A stretch of 64,000 bases of DNA from Siderastrea siderea (GCA_964030785.1 OZ034966.1:4245552-4309551), one strand, 5' to 3'. Numbered from the stretch's first letter, positions 12,301 to 23,659 are shown. A program made the numbers and translations. The notes: a model not told the origin generated them from the sequence alone.

Positions 12301-15300
12301 CATACAAATGAAAACTGCCCTTCTGTTCCTCAAATCACCAAAAGAAACATGCCAAAAAAGGAAAACGATGTGTAAATAACAGAAGATAATTAAATAATAC
12401 CATAATCCAATTTATGATTCAATTTAAAATACAAATCATGAGAACATCCCCTCAAGAAATGCTCCATCATTCAAAACCACAGTCAGCCACTCACACAATA
12501 AATGACTAAAGGCTGATAACCTTGTATCTTACCTGCAAAATCTTAGCAGCTCATACACTTGGGGCATTCCAATCTTGATTTGCCGTGCAATAAATTTTGA
12601 TGCTCCTTCTGCTGGAGTCATCCACTAAGATGAAACTTCTTGATTCATTAATGATAACAAAGTTACATCTGAACAGTTTGAATTAATGTAAGAAAAAGAA
12701 AAGGAATTGGTTTTGCTTTTCAAAAATAATAACAGATTACTATGCTTTTCAACAATGGAGTTTAGTTTTGTAATGAAACTGAACTTCGTCATTTCCTGGA
12801 TACTTTTTTTTTGAGACAAATCGATAGCCTTCACTAAATGCTCGAAGACTAGCAAAGACTGCTCTACAGGTTCAAACAAAATCATTTTTAACAGAAATTT
12901 TAAATATTTTGTAACACTTCAAGACCGGAGAACTGACTTTAAAAATTTCACATTCCTATATGTTGCCTAATTCTGTTGAACTGGAGAATCTGAGTCAAAT
13001 GCATTGTTTTTGACAATCAGATAAAATTTGCTAAGATGCATCAGTATTGATAGACCATCCTACACTCTAAGTTTGGTATTCCCCTGGCATGTTTGAGCTA
13101 ATTACATGTAGTATTCACTGTATACCTTTTTAGACAAAAGTGATCTCCATTACTATTAAACAAGTTCAATTAAGAGAAACAATAAGTATGATAAATATTT
13201 ATAAATCACCTTTGAATGAGTCATCTCCTTATCATCAAGAAGCACTGATGGTTCTTTATCAAGAAAGCGGGTGTAAAATAAGGTGTCATATCGTTTGTCG
13301 AAAATGGCAGGTGTCAGCCAGTTAGACCATTCAGTAAGAGACCACACATCAGGAACACACTCCAATTCCCTGTTAAAACAGACCTAATGGAATAAACTGT
13401 TACTTGTAGTGTAATTTGTAATATTTGAAAAATTTCAAACTTTCTAGGTCCAAAAATAATTCATACTTTAAATCTAATCATACATTTGTTTTCAACATGT
13501 TGGCAAGTTTTTTAAGAACTTGCAATAGGTGCATGTGCAATGTGTACAATACATTACATGTTTGCATCCTGTTTAACATCACCTTAGTTAGTTCAACAGC
13601 AGAAAAAAAATACAATTTTATCTAGTGGCTGTCTTGGAAAGTTATTCAAGAAATATGATACAATATACTGGACATTACATAATTTTTAAAACTCAATTAA
13701 CTATGTACAGTTGTATTTTTACTAATGATAAGAACTTATTTCAAATACACTTTTGTGGTTTTGGATAGATTTACATTACAAAAAATACCATTAAAAATTT
13801 TAGTTATTACATTTCTCTACAGATCAAATCAACCCTTCAACATCCACTATGCCCCCTTCCCCCCCCCTCCCCCATGCCCCTTTGGGAAAGCCCTGAGCAT
13901 AATTCTTGTGACCTCAAATGATTTTCAAGCTATCAATATGTATAAGATGCTCAGCACTGGACCTACACACATTTAGCTTTTTGATTGCATCTAAAATTGA
14001 TAGTAATGTAAATGCACTTGTAGTTATAATTATTATAACTACAAGTGCATTTACATTACTATCAATGTCAGATGTCTGTTGAGAAGGGATTTTTTTAAAA
14101 CCCTTGCGGACCTTTGATTTCACTCCCCAGTTTGAAAAAAATGATAGTGTGATGAGAAGCCTATTGACTGCAAGACCAACAAGTTTGCTGACTTAAGATT
14201 AGCCACAATCAACTTTTGACAAATGAATTTTTATGCGACATCTCATGTCCTCGGATAACAATTTTCCTTATTTTTTCCTGAAGATAAGGTTTATAAATAG
14301 TAAAGGATGACCTTTTATTTCACAAACAGTGTTATTTGAGCATATTTGAAATGATTGCAAGTTGAAATTCATTCTTCGTTCCTGGGGTCAACTTACAGTC
14401 AACAAAGTTGTGATCAAGCAATCATTTTTTTTTTCAAACTATGGATTAAAATTAAAGGTCTGAGAAGTGGGGAAAAAATCCCTTCTCAAAGGATGTCAGA
14501 GATCGATAGCATTAAAAACAGCTGACCAACCATGACTGTTGACAAACAACAAATCTAAATTAATATTTATAGTCCTGCTTTGATTATTTAGTATATTTCA
14601 AACATATTTTCTTACCTTCGCTTTTGCAGCCCACTGTTTTTAGCCAGGTAGCTACAAAATCAACAATCTGCCCACTAAATGCATTTGTTAGTCACATTCA
14701 TGCGCTCTCCAGGCATGAAAACTGACAAAATGCTCTGGGGTTGTCCTGGGTGGGGGATGTTGAAGGGTGAATTGGATTGGTACAATACAAAGGACCATAA
14801 TAACTTTAAAATAATTATTATAAGTACCTGCACATAATATAAAACTTGGAAGCATCTGCATGAACTTCTTTCCTCCAGTTCTGAATATCATCCATACTAA
14901 GAAAATTCTGGCGTACATCTGTGAGGCTTTTCAGCAACAAGATTCCAGACTCCTCAAATGTTTCTCTGATTGCACATATTCTAAATGCAACTTCACTTGG
15001 AATGCCTGTGGATGATTGCTTCATTGCTGGTGGACGTGGTCCTTGAATTTTGGTGAGAGAAGAGAAGTCTCCACCAAACTTAGAAAATGAGTCTTTAAAC
15101 AGCTCCATCCAATCATTTGAATAGTCAGCTTTCTTTTCAATTATTCCACCCGGGAATACATACATACTGGGCTGAGTTTTTTCATTCAAACAAGAAAAAA
15201 GTTGCAATTAAACAACAAATCTTTCAACGGTATAATGTGTAACTGTGTGTACACCAGAATTCTTCTTCACATATGAATGTCTTAGACACTTAAAGGGAAA

Positions 15301-15943
15301 ATTGGGCCATTCCATTTTATCTGAACCCCCCCCCCCCCAATGAGGGGCATGGAAATCCAGGGGGAGGGAGGGGTTTATTTTTGTGCTTTCCAGTTAGGGG
15401 GGGGGGGTTTAGAAAAATTTGCAAAATCCTAAAGGGGGTGTGCTCCTGGAAGCTGAATCCAAAGGGATATTTCTGAAATCCAGGGGGGTGTTTTCTTAAA
15501 ACTGTCATCCGAAGGGGATTCTAAAAGTTTCCTTCTGGAAGGGTCTCATAGGATATCCCCCAATGGGGCGGGGGGGAGGGGTGCGGATACAGAATGGAAT
15601 AGCCCATTGCCAGGGATTTAGCTAAGCACTTCATACCGGCAAATTTCATCAGCTGAAAGAGAGCTTATCTCCGGCTGAAATTTTAAAGATGTATTGAGTC
15701 CAAAAAGCCGGTTAGTCACAGCTAAGCTCATTACAGTTTACTACGTATATACGTAGAGGATCAAGGGTGTTTACAGGTGTTTAGTAAGCTCTCTCATGCG
15801 ATTATAATACCTACCATAAACGCACTCTTAGCAGCTCTCTCAAGCAGCAAAACCCTGTAGTCGAAGTTGCTGTTAAGTGTGACGTTTCGAGCAACTAAAA
15901 TTAAAGTGGCGGCATCCCGTATCCTGCTTTGAGCAGCCTTCAT
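9307..15943 (-). CDS. NUDT19: NUDT19-like Nudix hydrolase, copy A (six exons)
   Basis: The family hydrolyses coenzyme A and acyl-CoA diphosphate bonds in peroxisomes or mitochondria. Exons: 15943-15815, 15171-14828, 13369-13210, 12624-12533, 11389-11287, 9582-9307. They total 1,104 bp, encoding 367 residues, close to the vertebrate length. The domain starts with RDAATLILVARN, then YVFPGG (residues 47-52). The Nudix box half AFRICAIRETFEESG (105-119) comes after the long insertion typical of NUDT19. All introns are GT-AG and phases match. The C-terminus is QPHI, not a standard peroxisomal tripeptide. The start chosen is the first in-frame ATG. Upstream, the frame aligned with copy B is closed by TGA and TAG. 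Copy B lies about 10 kb away with identical lengths for exons 2 to 6. Expression of copy A is not shown by the sequence. Confidence 0.88.
9667..9820. mobile_element. Palindromic foldback MITE in NUDT19-A intron 5
   Basis: A 154-bp near-palindrome begins AATAGCCCTTTTTCTCATTT and ends in the complement. The arms are about 65 bp and include GTGGATGTGAGGCAATTTCG and its complement, around a short spacer. It is non-coding. Confidence 0.75.
10079..10254. mobile_element. Foldback element enclosing a tRNA-like sequence
   Basis: Arms of about 36 bp (10079-10114 and 10219-10254) are imperfect inverted copies carrying GTGACACAGG and AAAGATGTT. They enclose a tRNA-shaped sequence and a short hairpin with a seven-T loop. 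The element lies in intron 5 of NUDT19 copy A, in the opposite sense to the gene. Confidence 0.6.
10129..10200 (+). tRNA. tRNA-like sequence with an 8-nt anticodon loop
   Basis: All four arms can be drawn. The acceptor is TCTCCTG with TGGGAGA (two G-T pairs). The D stem is GCTC/GAGC. The anticodon stem is TCTGG/CCAGA. The T stem is ATAGG/CCTGT with the loop TTCGACT. The pol III A-box (TAGCTCAGTGG) and B-box (GGTTCGACTCC) look intact, and a T7 tract follows at about 10208. The anticodon loop (ACTAGTAG) has eight bases instead of seven, so an amino acid cannot be assigned with confidence; it resembles a threonine AGT loop with one extra base. It is more likely a tRNA-derived element than a decoding tRNA. 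Confidence 0.45.
11666..11803. mobile_element. Short MITE with GCAGGGCCATAGCCAG ends
   Basis: A 138-bp element in intron 4 of NUDT19 copy A has terminal inverted repeats GCAGGGCCATAGCCAG and CTGGCTACGACCCTGC (two mismatches). An internal TTGCCTCAGTCAT motif occurs twice in direct orientation. Confidence 0.55.
13996..14066. repeat. Perfect 71-bp palindrome
   Basis: Two 35-bp arms are exact complements around one central base (14031). The left arm begins ATTGATAGTAATG. It lies in intron 2 of NUDT19 copy A and can form a cruciform in DNA or a near loop-less hairpin in RNA. Confidence 0.85.
15304..15607. mobile_element. G-rich interspersed repeat in intron 1 of NUDT19 copy A
   Basis: Bounded by GGCCATTCCATTTT on the left and AATGGAATAGCCCATT on the right, with G-rich and C-rich homopolymers inside. 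The internal blocks AAAGGGGGTGTGCTCCTGGA and TCTGAAATC recur in the same order and orientation in intron 1 of copy B (30955-31170). Confidence 0.6.
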
Positions 15944-17599
15944 CTTTTTCGGGTTTGTTTCTCGCTTCTTCACCTCTTGCCGGAGACTGGCCGGCTAGGC
16001 TACTAAGCTCTCGACTCAGTCTTCCTCTGCCTCTCAGTCACCGCCTTGACTGAAGGTCGTTCCCAGAGGCTGCATTCCTTTTGGTCAGCACCAAGGATGC
16101 AAGACCTCTGGGAGAGGGGGAGTCGGGAGAGGGATAATCAATGTCTAAATGCTGACGAATCGAAATCTGATTGGCTACTAAAATTTACCGGAAGTCAACG
16201 AGTAAGAAGTTTCAAAACAGGAAACGAAAATGTCTTGCCATGTTTTTGCTGGACGTTTTCGATCACCCCAGAGACGGACAGTGGGAAAGAAATCAGAAAA
16301 TGGGCGATGCAAACTAACAAATAATCGAAATACAAAGCCGCTTATTATTAGACAAGGCGTAAAAAAGGGAACAAGTGTTGGTTGCATGATTAAAACGAAA
16401 CGAAAAAGGCGCCAAAACCCTGTAATATGTTGCAGCGGTTCTTGACAAAGCTGAATGAATACCCGCTTCAGGATAAACGACGGTCGAAGGAGCACAACTT
16501 TTGGAATAATTCCTCTAATTTCCAGCTCTAAATTATGGTTCATGGACACTGATGGCTTGAAAATTGTTCTCAACAATGTCTAAAGCGGATGAAAGTTGGC
16601 AGTCTTTCCAGTGCAGTCGTAGAAGTTAAAATAAGCGGCTTTGTATTAAAAATCCGTTCACTCCGCGGAGCCATGTGCGAGTTTGATGGAACAGAAGACA
16701 GAATTTAAGCTTATTTTGTTTAACTGGAGCGGATAATCTCACTGTAGCTGAAAAATAAATGGTGGATTGGATTCTTGAATTGCGTGGTGCAAAAACTGGT
16801 GCAGCGGCCGGTTTATTTTTGCAAGACATCGTATCTGTCGTATTTGTAAGCTTTGAAAGTGTGCAGCTGGCAGGACTGATAAACCTCTTCATGATCAAGT
16901 GTAGGTAAAAGGTCTTTCTTTAGTATTAAATTGTTTTCACTCTCAACTTTGACTGTCTGTGCCGTAAGAAATCGTCCATCCTTGATTGTGATAGATTTTT
17001 AATGTTTCTAGCTGTACTAAAAAGTGGCTGTTCAGTTTGCCTTGATTCATTGAGTTGAATTATTTATAGACCTGTGATACTCGTCAATAAATTGTACCTA
17101 AGTCATTTTTTGTGTTTATTCTATGTAATGTTTTAGTATTTCGGCATACAAGCTTTCCGTACAAAACCTATACCGTTGTAAAATATTTACCGACGTAGAG
17201 GTGGAGAAAACACAACACCAGCACAGTCGAAAGGCGAACATAACACAACGCCGGCTCAGGTACGTTTCACAAATAAATGACCACTCTACTTTGTCCAAGA
17301 CCGTTTAATAGCATCAGTACAGTTGATTTGCTCTGTGTCTTCCTTATTAAATAAGCAGTCGTACTCTGGAAAAAAATTTAAGCTAATTTTTACGCGTGTA
17401 TGACGCGCGCTAAAAACAAGGTCAAGTTTTTTTAAAGGTTGATTTCTTGCTCAATTAGACTTTTCAAATTAGTAAGCTTACAAAACACAAAAAGGTTCTA
17501 CACACTATTCCACTGCTAAATGAACCCCGTCCATGACTATCGTTTTCTTTCACTGACAGATGTCGCTGAAAATTTGTTCGTTTTGTAAAGGGCCGTAAG

Positions 17600-17967
17600 A
17601 TGTGAAATAAAATTTGCGGCGGCACTTCAAACTCCTCGACAATGGCTACGTTTTCAGTACCCTTGAAAACATTCATGCTTGATATTTGTTCTTCTATCAA
17701 AAAGTTTAATGAGGATACGATTACAATAAAAGAGTTGATTTTCTCTTCACCACTGTTCACACATTCAGTCACAAACATATGGAGGCAGTCAGTCACAGAG
17801 AGATCTTCCATATTCAGCTGGCAGCACACAAATGGTAGCTTTACCATCAACAACAACAGTCTTCAGCACCTCATATTGGCGTTCTTTTCATTAGAGGTCC
17901 GGTCTTCTTTCTGAGCTGAATTTTCTAACGCGAAGTGAAACAAATTTATAGAAACCGGTGCGGCCAT
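17600..17967 (-). pseudogene. Decayed RecQ-like DNA helicase fragment
   Basis: Reading the minus strand, an ATG at 17967 opens MAAPVSINLFHFALENSAQK. After a frame change comes ERQYEVLKTVVVDGKATICV-LPAEYGRSL, which resembles the Walker A block of RecQ-like helicases (LPTGYGKSL) with the threonine, glycine and lysine altered. After another frame change, FIVIVSSLNFLIEEQISSM resembles the following block (VVSPLxxLIxDQ). The frameshifts, a stop after GRSLCD and the lost lysine indicate a pseudogene. Recognition is by motif memory alone, so the family call is moderate. Confidence 0.45.
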
Positions 17968-19023
17968 CTTCGCGAGACTGCTAGCGAGGATTATTTTCAT
18001 TTTCACGCGAGTCTCGCGTGAATGTAAAAGGCGCCAAAAACAAGGGGACGTCGTAATATTATATTTCGAGCGACACAGCGGCAAAATGAGTGCGCGTGCG
18101 CTAACTCGTTCCCGCCATTTTCGCGGGCGGGCGCGAGCAGAGAGACTGGATTCAATAGAAACCATTCGGGGAAAATGGTGGCAATTTAAAAATTCGCGTC
18201 AGATGATTTCATTTCGCGGAGATAAGGCCGTCACGAAACAGATAAGGTTTTCACCTTGCCGGCAGTTCCTAGAGAGATTCTTCTTCCACATATCTTTTTT
18301 AGCAAACTAATTGTCTTCGCCACCATAGTAAATTTTTCGCTCGAAGTCAATGGCTCGTAAGTGAAACATAAATTGTGTCAGATAAGCTTATACTTTTGTC
18401 GTAGCAGTGCTAGCTTTCGCCTTTTCTAAAGGTAAATTACTTAGCTGTTGTTCGAGGGCTAAAACTCGGGATAAGTCCGTTTGCAAGAAAAAGATGATTG
18501 CAAAAGCTGGTAGTCAAAATTAAAGCCACAGAAAAACTCGCCTGAAATTCAGGCTAGAGGTGAAAACAACATGCGGACCGCCGAGGAAACGACACTTTTG
18601 CTTGCTTTGTTCACCACGAAGTATAGAATTGACTCTTACTTATACGTCTTTCTAAAGTGCTTAATTAACTTGGATTGGCAAGATAGCTGCAGCAATAAAA
18701 TTCTGAAACCCTTAGGCAAATAATGGGAAGTCTTATTTTTTCTTTGGTTCAGTTTCCATGCTACACAAGGTGTCCTTAGTCACAACTCAAACTTACAGTC
18801 AATCGACTTTTTACAGACAGAGAGCAAAGAGAGGAAAGTTTGTCATTTCAAGAAGGTTTTTTTTCTCTCTTGAAGATATAAAAGCGAGAACTACTCTAGA
18901 ATCACCGAACGGAAAGGGTTTACATAATTGGAGAAGTTAAAGTAATGAAATAAATGTGCAAAATATAATCTTCGATCACGGCGTTCTGGCATCAGACCGC
19001 AATACTGGAATAGTTTTCTACAA

Positions 19024-19066
19024 ATCTATAAATTTAAATTTAAATTTAAATTTAACTTTAAATTTG
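19024..19066. repeat. AAATTT tandem tract
   Basis: About seven AAATTT units, near-perfect, in intergenic DNA. Confidence 0.85.
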
Positions 19067-19840
19067 TAAAAAGAAAGAAACTCTAATCACGCATGATTCT
19101 AAGAGCTAAAAGCACGCTGAAGGTTTATTTCATACAAGCCGAAAGAAGGCGATTCAAAACATTGTGATTCAGCTGTTTATAACCGATACGTGACAATTTT
19201 TCTTTCTTAGCAAGCGATTGTAACACCATCTACCTTGTATCGGTGCTAATGTAACCTCAACTTGAATTCGCCTGGTCATTCCAAAACAGCGAAAAGTCTT
19301 GATCGAATTGGCTGTTTTCGCAGCGCTCGTGATCGTGAACAAGTTTTCGGAACTAAGACGGAGCAACTATTGTTGTTTTTCCAATTTGACTTCAGTGCGG
19401 CCCATTGGAAGTTGAGCAGCCCGAGTGAACTCTTCTGATATATTAAAGGAATATTCTCTGGAGACACAATAGAGTTTTAGTCTCGGTCTTCTCTCTCTTC
19501 ATGCATTTTTATCAACGCGCTGCATCCAACACAAGCCACGCAATATTAAAGATCAAACACTAGCGGCCCCGAACTAATTTTCACTTTTGTTGTAAGCACC
19601 AAACCCTCTATGCAAAGTGTATGAGTATAACAAGTTTCAAACCCTTTCAAGAAAACCAACCTTACCTCGCTGACTGTTGCTTTCTGGTTACAAACTACAC
19701 AAAACTGGAACTTTCTCTGTTATAATAGCTTTCTGATCATACCGGAAACAAGAAAATGACCGGAAGCCCGCGAAAAAGCCGAGCATGCGCACTCATTTTG
19801 CCGCTGTGTCATTTCGAGCCATTTTTGTCTTTACACGACC

Positions 19841-20098
19841 CAATCTCGTCCCCAGAGCCCGCGCGCATTTACGGTCAGCGGGATCGAAATGCCCTTGGTG
19901 CTGACCAAAAGGAATGCAGCCGCTGGGAACGAGATTGTACACGACCCGTAACGCATGCTCAGTTCGTAAACTGCCGAGCATGCGCTTTAAAAAACCGGAA
20001 GCCTAAAAAGTGGTATCCGGTTTTTGATTATCCCAGAGTCCGTGGCATTTCGATCCCGCTGACTGTAAATGCGCGGGGGCTCTGGGGACGAGATTGGG
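19841..20098. mobile_element. Foldback element with CTCGTCCCCAGAG ends
   Basis: The left arm (19841-19893) reads CAATCTCGTCCCCAGAGCCC onward. The right arm (20044-20098) is its imperfect complement, including GGCATTTCGATCCCGCTGAC. The arms are about 50 bp. It is non-coding and MITE-like. Confidence 0.65.
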
Positions 20099-20136
20099 CA
20101 CAACGGAGGGCACAACTGACTGAAGGTCCGCCTCAA

Positions 20137-20452
20137 CCTCGTCCCCAGGGGATTCTCCTCGTTCAAAATGGCGGTCGGAGAAACCCCTGGCCAAGGCTGC
20201 CAAAGTGGCTCCAAAAATTCGTTAGAATTTCGTCACGTAAACACGACGAAATGTCTTCGTTCCGTCTGAACAACAGTTTCTAATTGCAGAAAACAAACAG
20301 GGCCGCCATACGCTGGAAACAACCTCCGAAAAAGCCATTTCATCGTGTGTCACGTGACAAAATACTCCACGATTCTTGGATTATTTCAGCGGCCTTGGCC
20401 AGGGGTTTCTCCGACTGCCATTTTGAACGAGGAGAAGGCCCTGGGGACGAGG
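20137..20452. mobile_element. Foldback element with CCTCGTCCCCAGGG ends
   Basis: The left arm (20137-20205) and right arm (20391-20452) are imperfect complements containing CGTTCAAAATGGCGGTCGGA and its inverse. It lies beside the related element at 19841-20098. Confidence 0.65.
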
Positions 20453-21493
20453 TTGGGTCCGCCTGTCATCCAGTATTATGTTGTTACTGTTGTTACTTAT
20501 TAAGACGTGCCTGTCGTGCCTGTAGGGCACGTCTTTTAGTTCTACAAAAGTTTCGTCGTAGTAGGTTGTTCAAGGCCACGTTGATTGATTGGTTGCTTAC
20601 TGTTATCCTGTGGGGGTGGGGACGGGAGAGGGTTTCTGTTTTGACCGTAGTTATCTTGGGGTCAGGCCGATTGGAATATTGCAATGCCTCCCCCACGCTT
20701 ATTTGAAGGTTTTAGGGCACCCTTTGAAAAATGGATGCCCGACCGATTGTTGAACGCAAAAATCTTCAAGAGGGTTTTGGACATTGTACGGATCAAAATA
20801 TGCCATTTAAATTGTGAAAACAAATCGGAAAGTTCTGGAAGTCTCGATTCAAATGAACTAGGCATTGACGGGGCACAAAGCTGGTCAAAGGAAAGAATGA
20901 ATTGTTCCAGGACAGAATATAGCATTTTCCTAAAAAAAAAAAGGCTTATCCGAATGTCGGCAACTGATAAATGAGGCATATATTTCGGGCCTTGGAGAGC
21001 CTGAGGCTTTTTGGAGGACAATTCAAAGGTTTAATTCTAGCGTTGAAACCGCAATCAAGATCCTGCTGTTTTTAAAGTAATTAAAATAAACTATAATGAA
21101 AAAACAGCAAAGAAAAAACGACGAGCGAGTTGGTTTTCGCGATATTTCGGACAGTCAAGCGGTCCTTCTTCGGGGGATTTAATGGAAATACGGATTTTTG
21201 TTACAATATGTAGTAAAACAGTTGCCGCAGTAGAGATGTGATTCAATTGTTTGGAATTTGAAATTTAAACAAGCCAATGGGGACGAAATAAAATAACCAT
21301 GAATAAATAAAGAGAAGTGTTCGAAAAAAGAGGATTAATAGTTATCTTCTCAGTTTATACCATGTGGTTGCATAGTTTTGGCCTTATCTATATAAAATGG
21401 TTCTCGAGCTCTACGTATGGATTCTCTTTTAGAATTAATGAGTTCGAGTGGAATAAGTTCGATGTCCGTGAGTTTGTGTCCCTTCTGATTAAA

Positions 21494-22138
21494 CCCGACC
21501 TGGGCAATCGATAAAATCGATAATCGATAACATTGGATAACAATCGATAAAATTAGTTGATTGTATCGGGAATCGATAAAAATCGATAAACGGATTTGTT
21601 GTGACAAATCGATATTTATCGATTTTTCAATCAGTTTTATCGATTTTATCGAAAATTTTCTATTTTATCGATAACATTTTTTGTGTCGAAATATGTGAGC
21701 TTAAATAATAACGACAACTTCTATAACCAGCTCTAATATCGGGTTAAGCAAAAGATTGCCGTCGCTTCACTCAAAACGTTTTCCTTGGCAGTTGCTTAGA
21801 TTGGTAAATAGCCGAGATGTCACTTCCGCAGATACTTGGGTCGATACAGCACAGTTATCCTACCAGCTTAATAAACTACATTTACTGAAATACAAATACA
21901 GTTTTATTCGTGAACAAAGCCACCGCAATCATTTTACTGCCATCAAACGTCTTTTACGTCGTCGACATCCATCGATTAAATCGATAACATCGATAACAGT
22001 AATTACCAGAAGAGTTGTGAGTATCGATTTTTATCGATTGATCGATACAATCGATAACGTTTACGTGATTGATATCGATAGTTATCGATTTATAGAACGG
22101 TTTTCCGAAATCGATTTTTATCGATTGCCCACGTCGGG
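21494..22138. mobile_element. Non-autonomous ATCGAT-rich insertion inside the Penelope-like element
   Basis: The ends are CCCGACCTGGGCAATCGATA and, inverted, CCCGACGTGGGCAATCGATA. A direct repeat GATTAAA flanks both sides (21487-21493 and 22139-22145). Removing the insertion and one repeat rejoins the nuclease codons for H-F-N-Q-K-G. Arrays of ATCGATAAAA-type units fill both ends; the middle has no recognised gene. Confidence 0.75.
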
Positions 22139-23160
22139 GATTAAAATGCTGCGGTACTGCATCGGTGGTCTTGTTTTGTGTGGCTCTACGATGCTCTCCA
22201 AATCTGTCACGTAGCGCGCGCTTTGTCTGTCCGATGTATTCTGCTGGAGCATTTAGAGTGTTTTTGCATTTTCGGCATTGGATCATGTAGATGAGGTTTT
22301 TCGATGCACATGTGATTGTTTGCTTGATATGATGTACTTGGCCTATGTTTTTGAATGTACATGATGACAAACCGTCTTGAATGAAGTAGCGTGCAGGTTT
22401 TACCATTTTTTGAGTTACATTTCTTGACTCTTGGCGGGCTTGTTTGTGTCTGTGTATTTTTTACTTTTGCTTTTACGAGGAAATCGCGGAGGTTGCGTGG
22501 GCGTCTGTATGCGATGAACGGTTTTTCATAAAAATACTTCTTTGCAACGGTTTGAAGATTGAAATATGGGAAAGTGTTGAGAAATGATCTTGTTAGGGTC
22601 TGGAGAAGCTGGATTGTAGGTGACTACGAACGGGATGCCTTGCTTGCATTTGGTTTTTGGGACGCTTGGTTTTAGTGCTTGATCTCGCGGAACTTGTCTA
22701 GCTTTGCTGATCTCACGCTGGATTAGTTTTTCCTTGTCACCTCTTTTCGTAAGTGTTCGGCGAGCTCATCACAGCGTTTGTTAAATGCGGTGTCATCTGA
22801 ACAAATGCGGCGAAGGCGTCATGCAAGACTGTAGGGGATGGATCTTTTTGTATGATATGGGTGGCAAGATGAGCTGAGGAGGTATTGGTGGGTGTCACAT
22901 AGAGATCTGTTGAAATTTTACCGTCTTTGATGGATACGGTAGTGTCAAGGAAAGCAACTGAAGAGTGATGCTTGCTCTGAAGTAAACTTGGTTGTCGGAT
23001 GTAAATTGTTTAAATTTTCAATAAATTCTCGGAGTTTATCCTCATTCCCAGTCCATATCATTAATTGGCTTGTTTAAATTACAAATTCCAAACAATTGAA
23101 TCATATATCTACTGTAACCGTTTTACTACGTATTGAAACGACTATCCGTATTTTCATTAA

Positions 23161-23201
23161 GTCCCCCGAAGAAGGACGGCTTGACTGTCCGAAATATCGG
23201 G
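23161..23201 (+). ncRNA. Possible relic of a hammerhead-type ribozyme in the Penelope terminal repeat
   Basis: The right terminal repeat has CCCGAAGA, then the stem GGAC...GTCC, then GAAAT. The left repeat has the same on the minus strand. Order and spacing resemble the hammerhead core (CTGANGA - stem II - GAAA) reported for Penelope-like terminal repeats. The first core box deviates (CCGAAGA), so it may be inactive. This is inference from motif order. Confidence 0.3.
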
Positions 23202-23404
23202 AAAACCAACTCGCTCGTCGTTTTTTCTTTGCTGTTTTTTCATTATAGTTTATTTGAATTCTAGCATCCACGGTTCGGTATGAAATTTTTGCTAAGGGTT
23301 TTCATTTTTGCAAAACAGATAACGCAAAATTTATTTACCTTCGATACCCAACTGAAAAAATCCGTGAATCAGTAGGTGCCCACAACTGAATAACTCCAGC
23401 TTTG

Positions 23405-23659
23405 GCCTGTGAACAGGCTCCGCGTTGGGGGAAATAACAAAAAAGCGAGCCGATGGAACTGACTGTGGAAAAGAACGCCGCCGCCCCTTTCGTAGCCTGC
23501 GTCGTAGACACTCTACACCGCCTGTATAGACGGACTATATAAACGGTTTGAACCAATGTGTGGGCCGCCTGCAACGCAGGCTAACCCTTTCCTTTTCTTC
23601 CCTCGCCGATTTTTTTTTCTCCCTTGATTTCCCCACCGCGGAGCCTGTTCACAGGCTAC
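23405..23659. mobile_element. Short inverted-repeat element (GCCTGTGAACAGGCTCCGCG)
   Basis: The left end GCCTGTGAACAGGCTCCGCG near 23405 and its complement near 23637-23659 bound about 255 bp of non-coding DNA. MITE-like. Confidence 0.55.

Larger units (their letters stand above)
21084..23255 (-). mobile_element. Degenerate Penelope-like retroelement with inverted terminal repeats
   Basis: Terminal repeats of about 195 bp lie in inverted orientation (21084-21278 and 23063-23255). The interior, on the minus strand, codes for the C-terminal part of a Penelope-like reverse transcriptase: near 22800-23000 a stretch with FLDTTVSIKDGKISTDLYV; at 22139-22406 a GIY-YIG nuclease domain (LIYMIQCRKC, then AEYIGQTKRALRDRFGEHRR); and at 21350-21493 its continuation (KGHKLTDIELIPLELINSKR, SIRRAREPFYIDKAKTM). 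Frameshifts break the transcriptase part, and the nuclease part is split by the 645-bp insertion at 21494-22138. It is 5'-truncated and cannot be autonomous. Inverted terminal repeats and a GIY-YIG domain are known traits of Penelope-like elements. Confidence 0.7.

Noticed and set aside
16046..16898. Frames on both strands upstream of NUDT19-A, considered as an MRPS33 copy
   Set aside because: None resembles the MRPS33 first exon. The duplication does not seem to have included MRPS33.
19756..20706. Reading frames of 140-175 codons
   Set aside because: They cross the arms of foldback elements. The composition follows the inverted repeats and no family is recognised.
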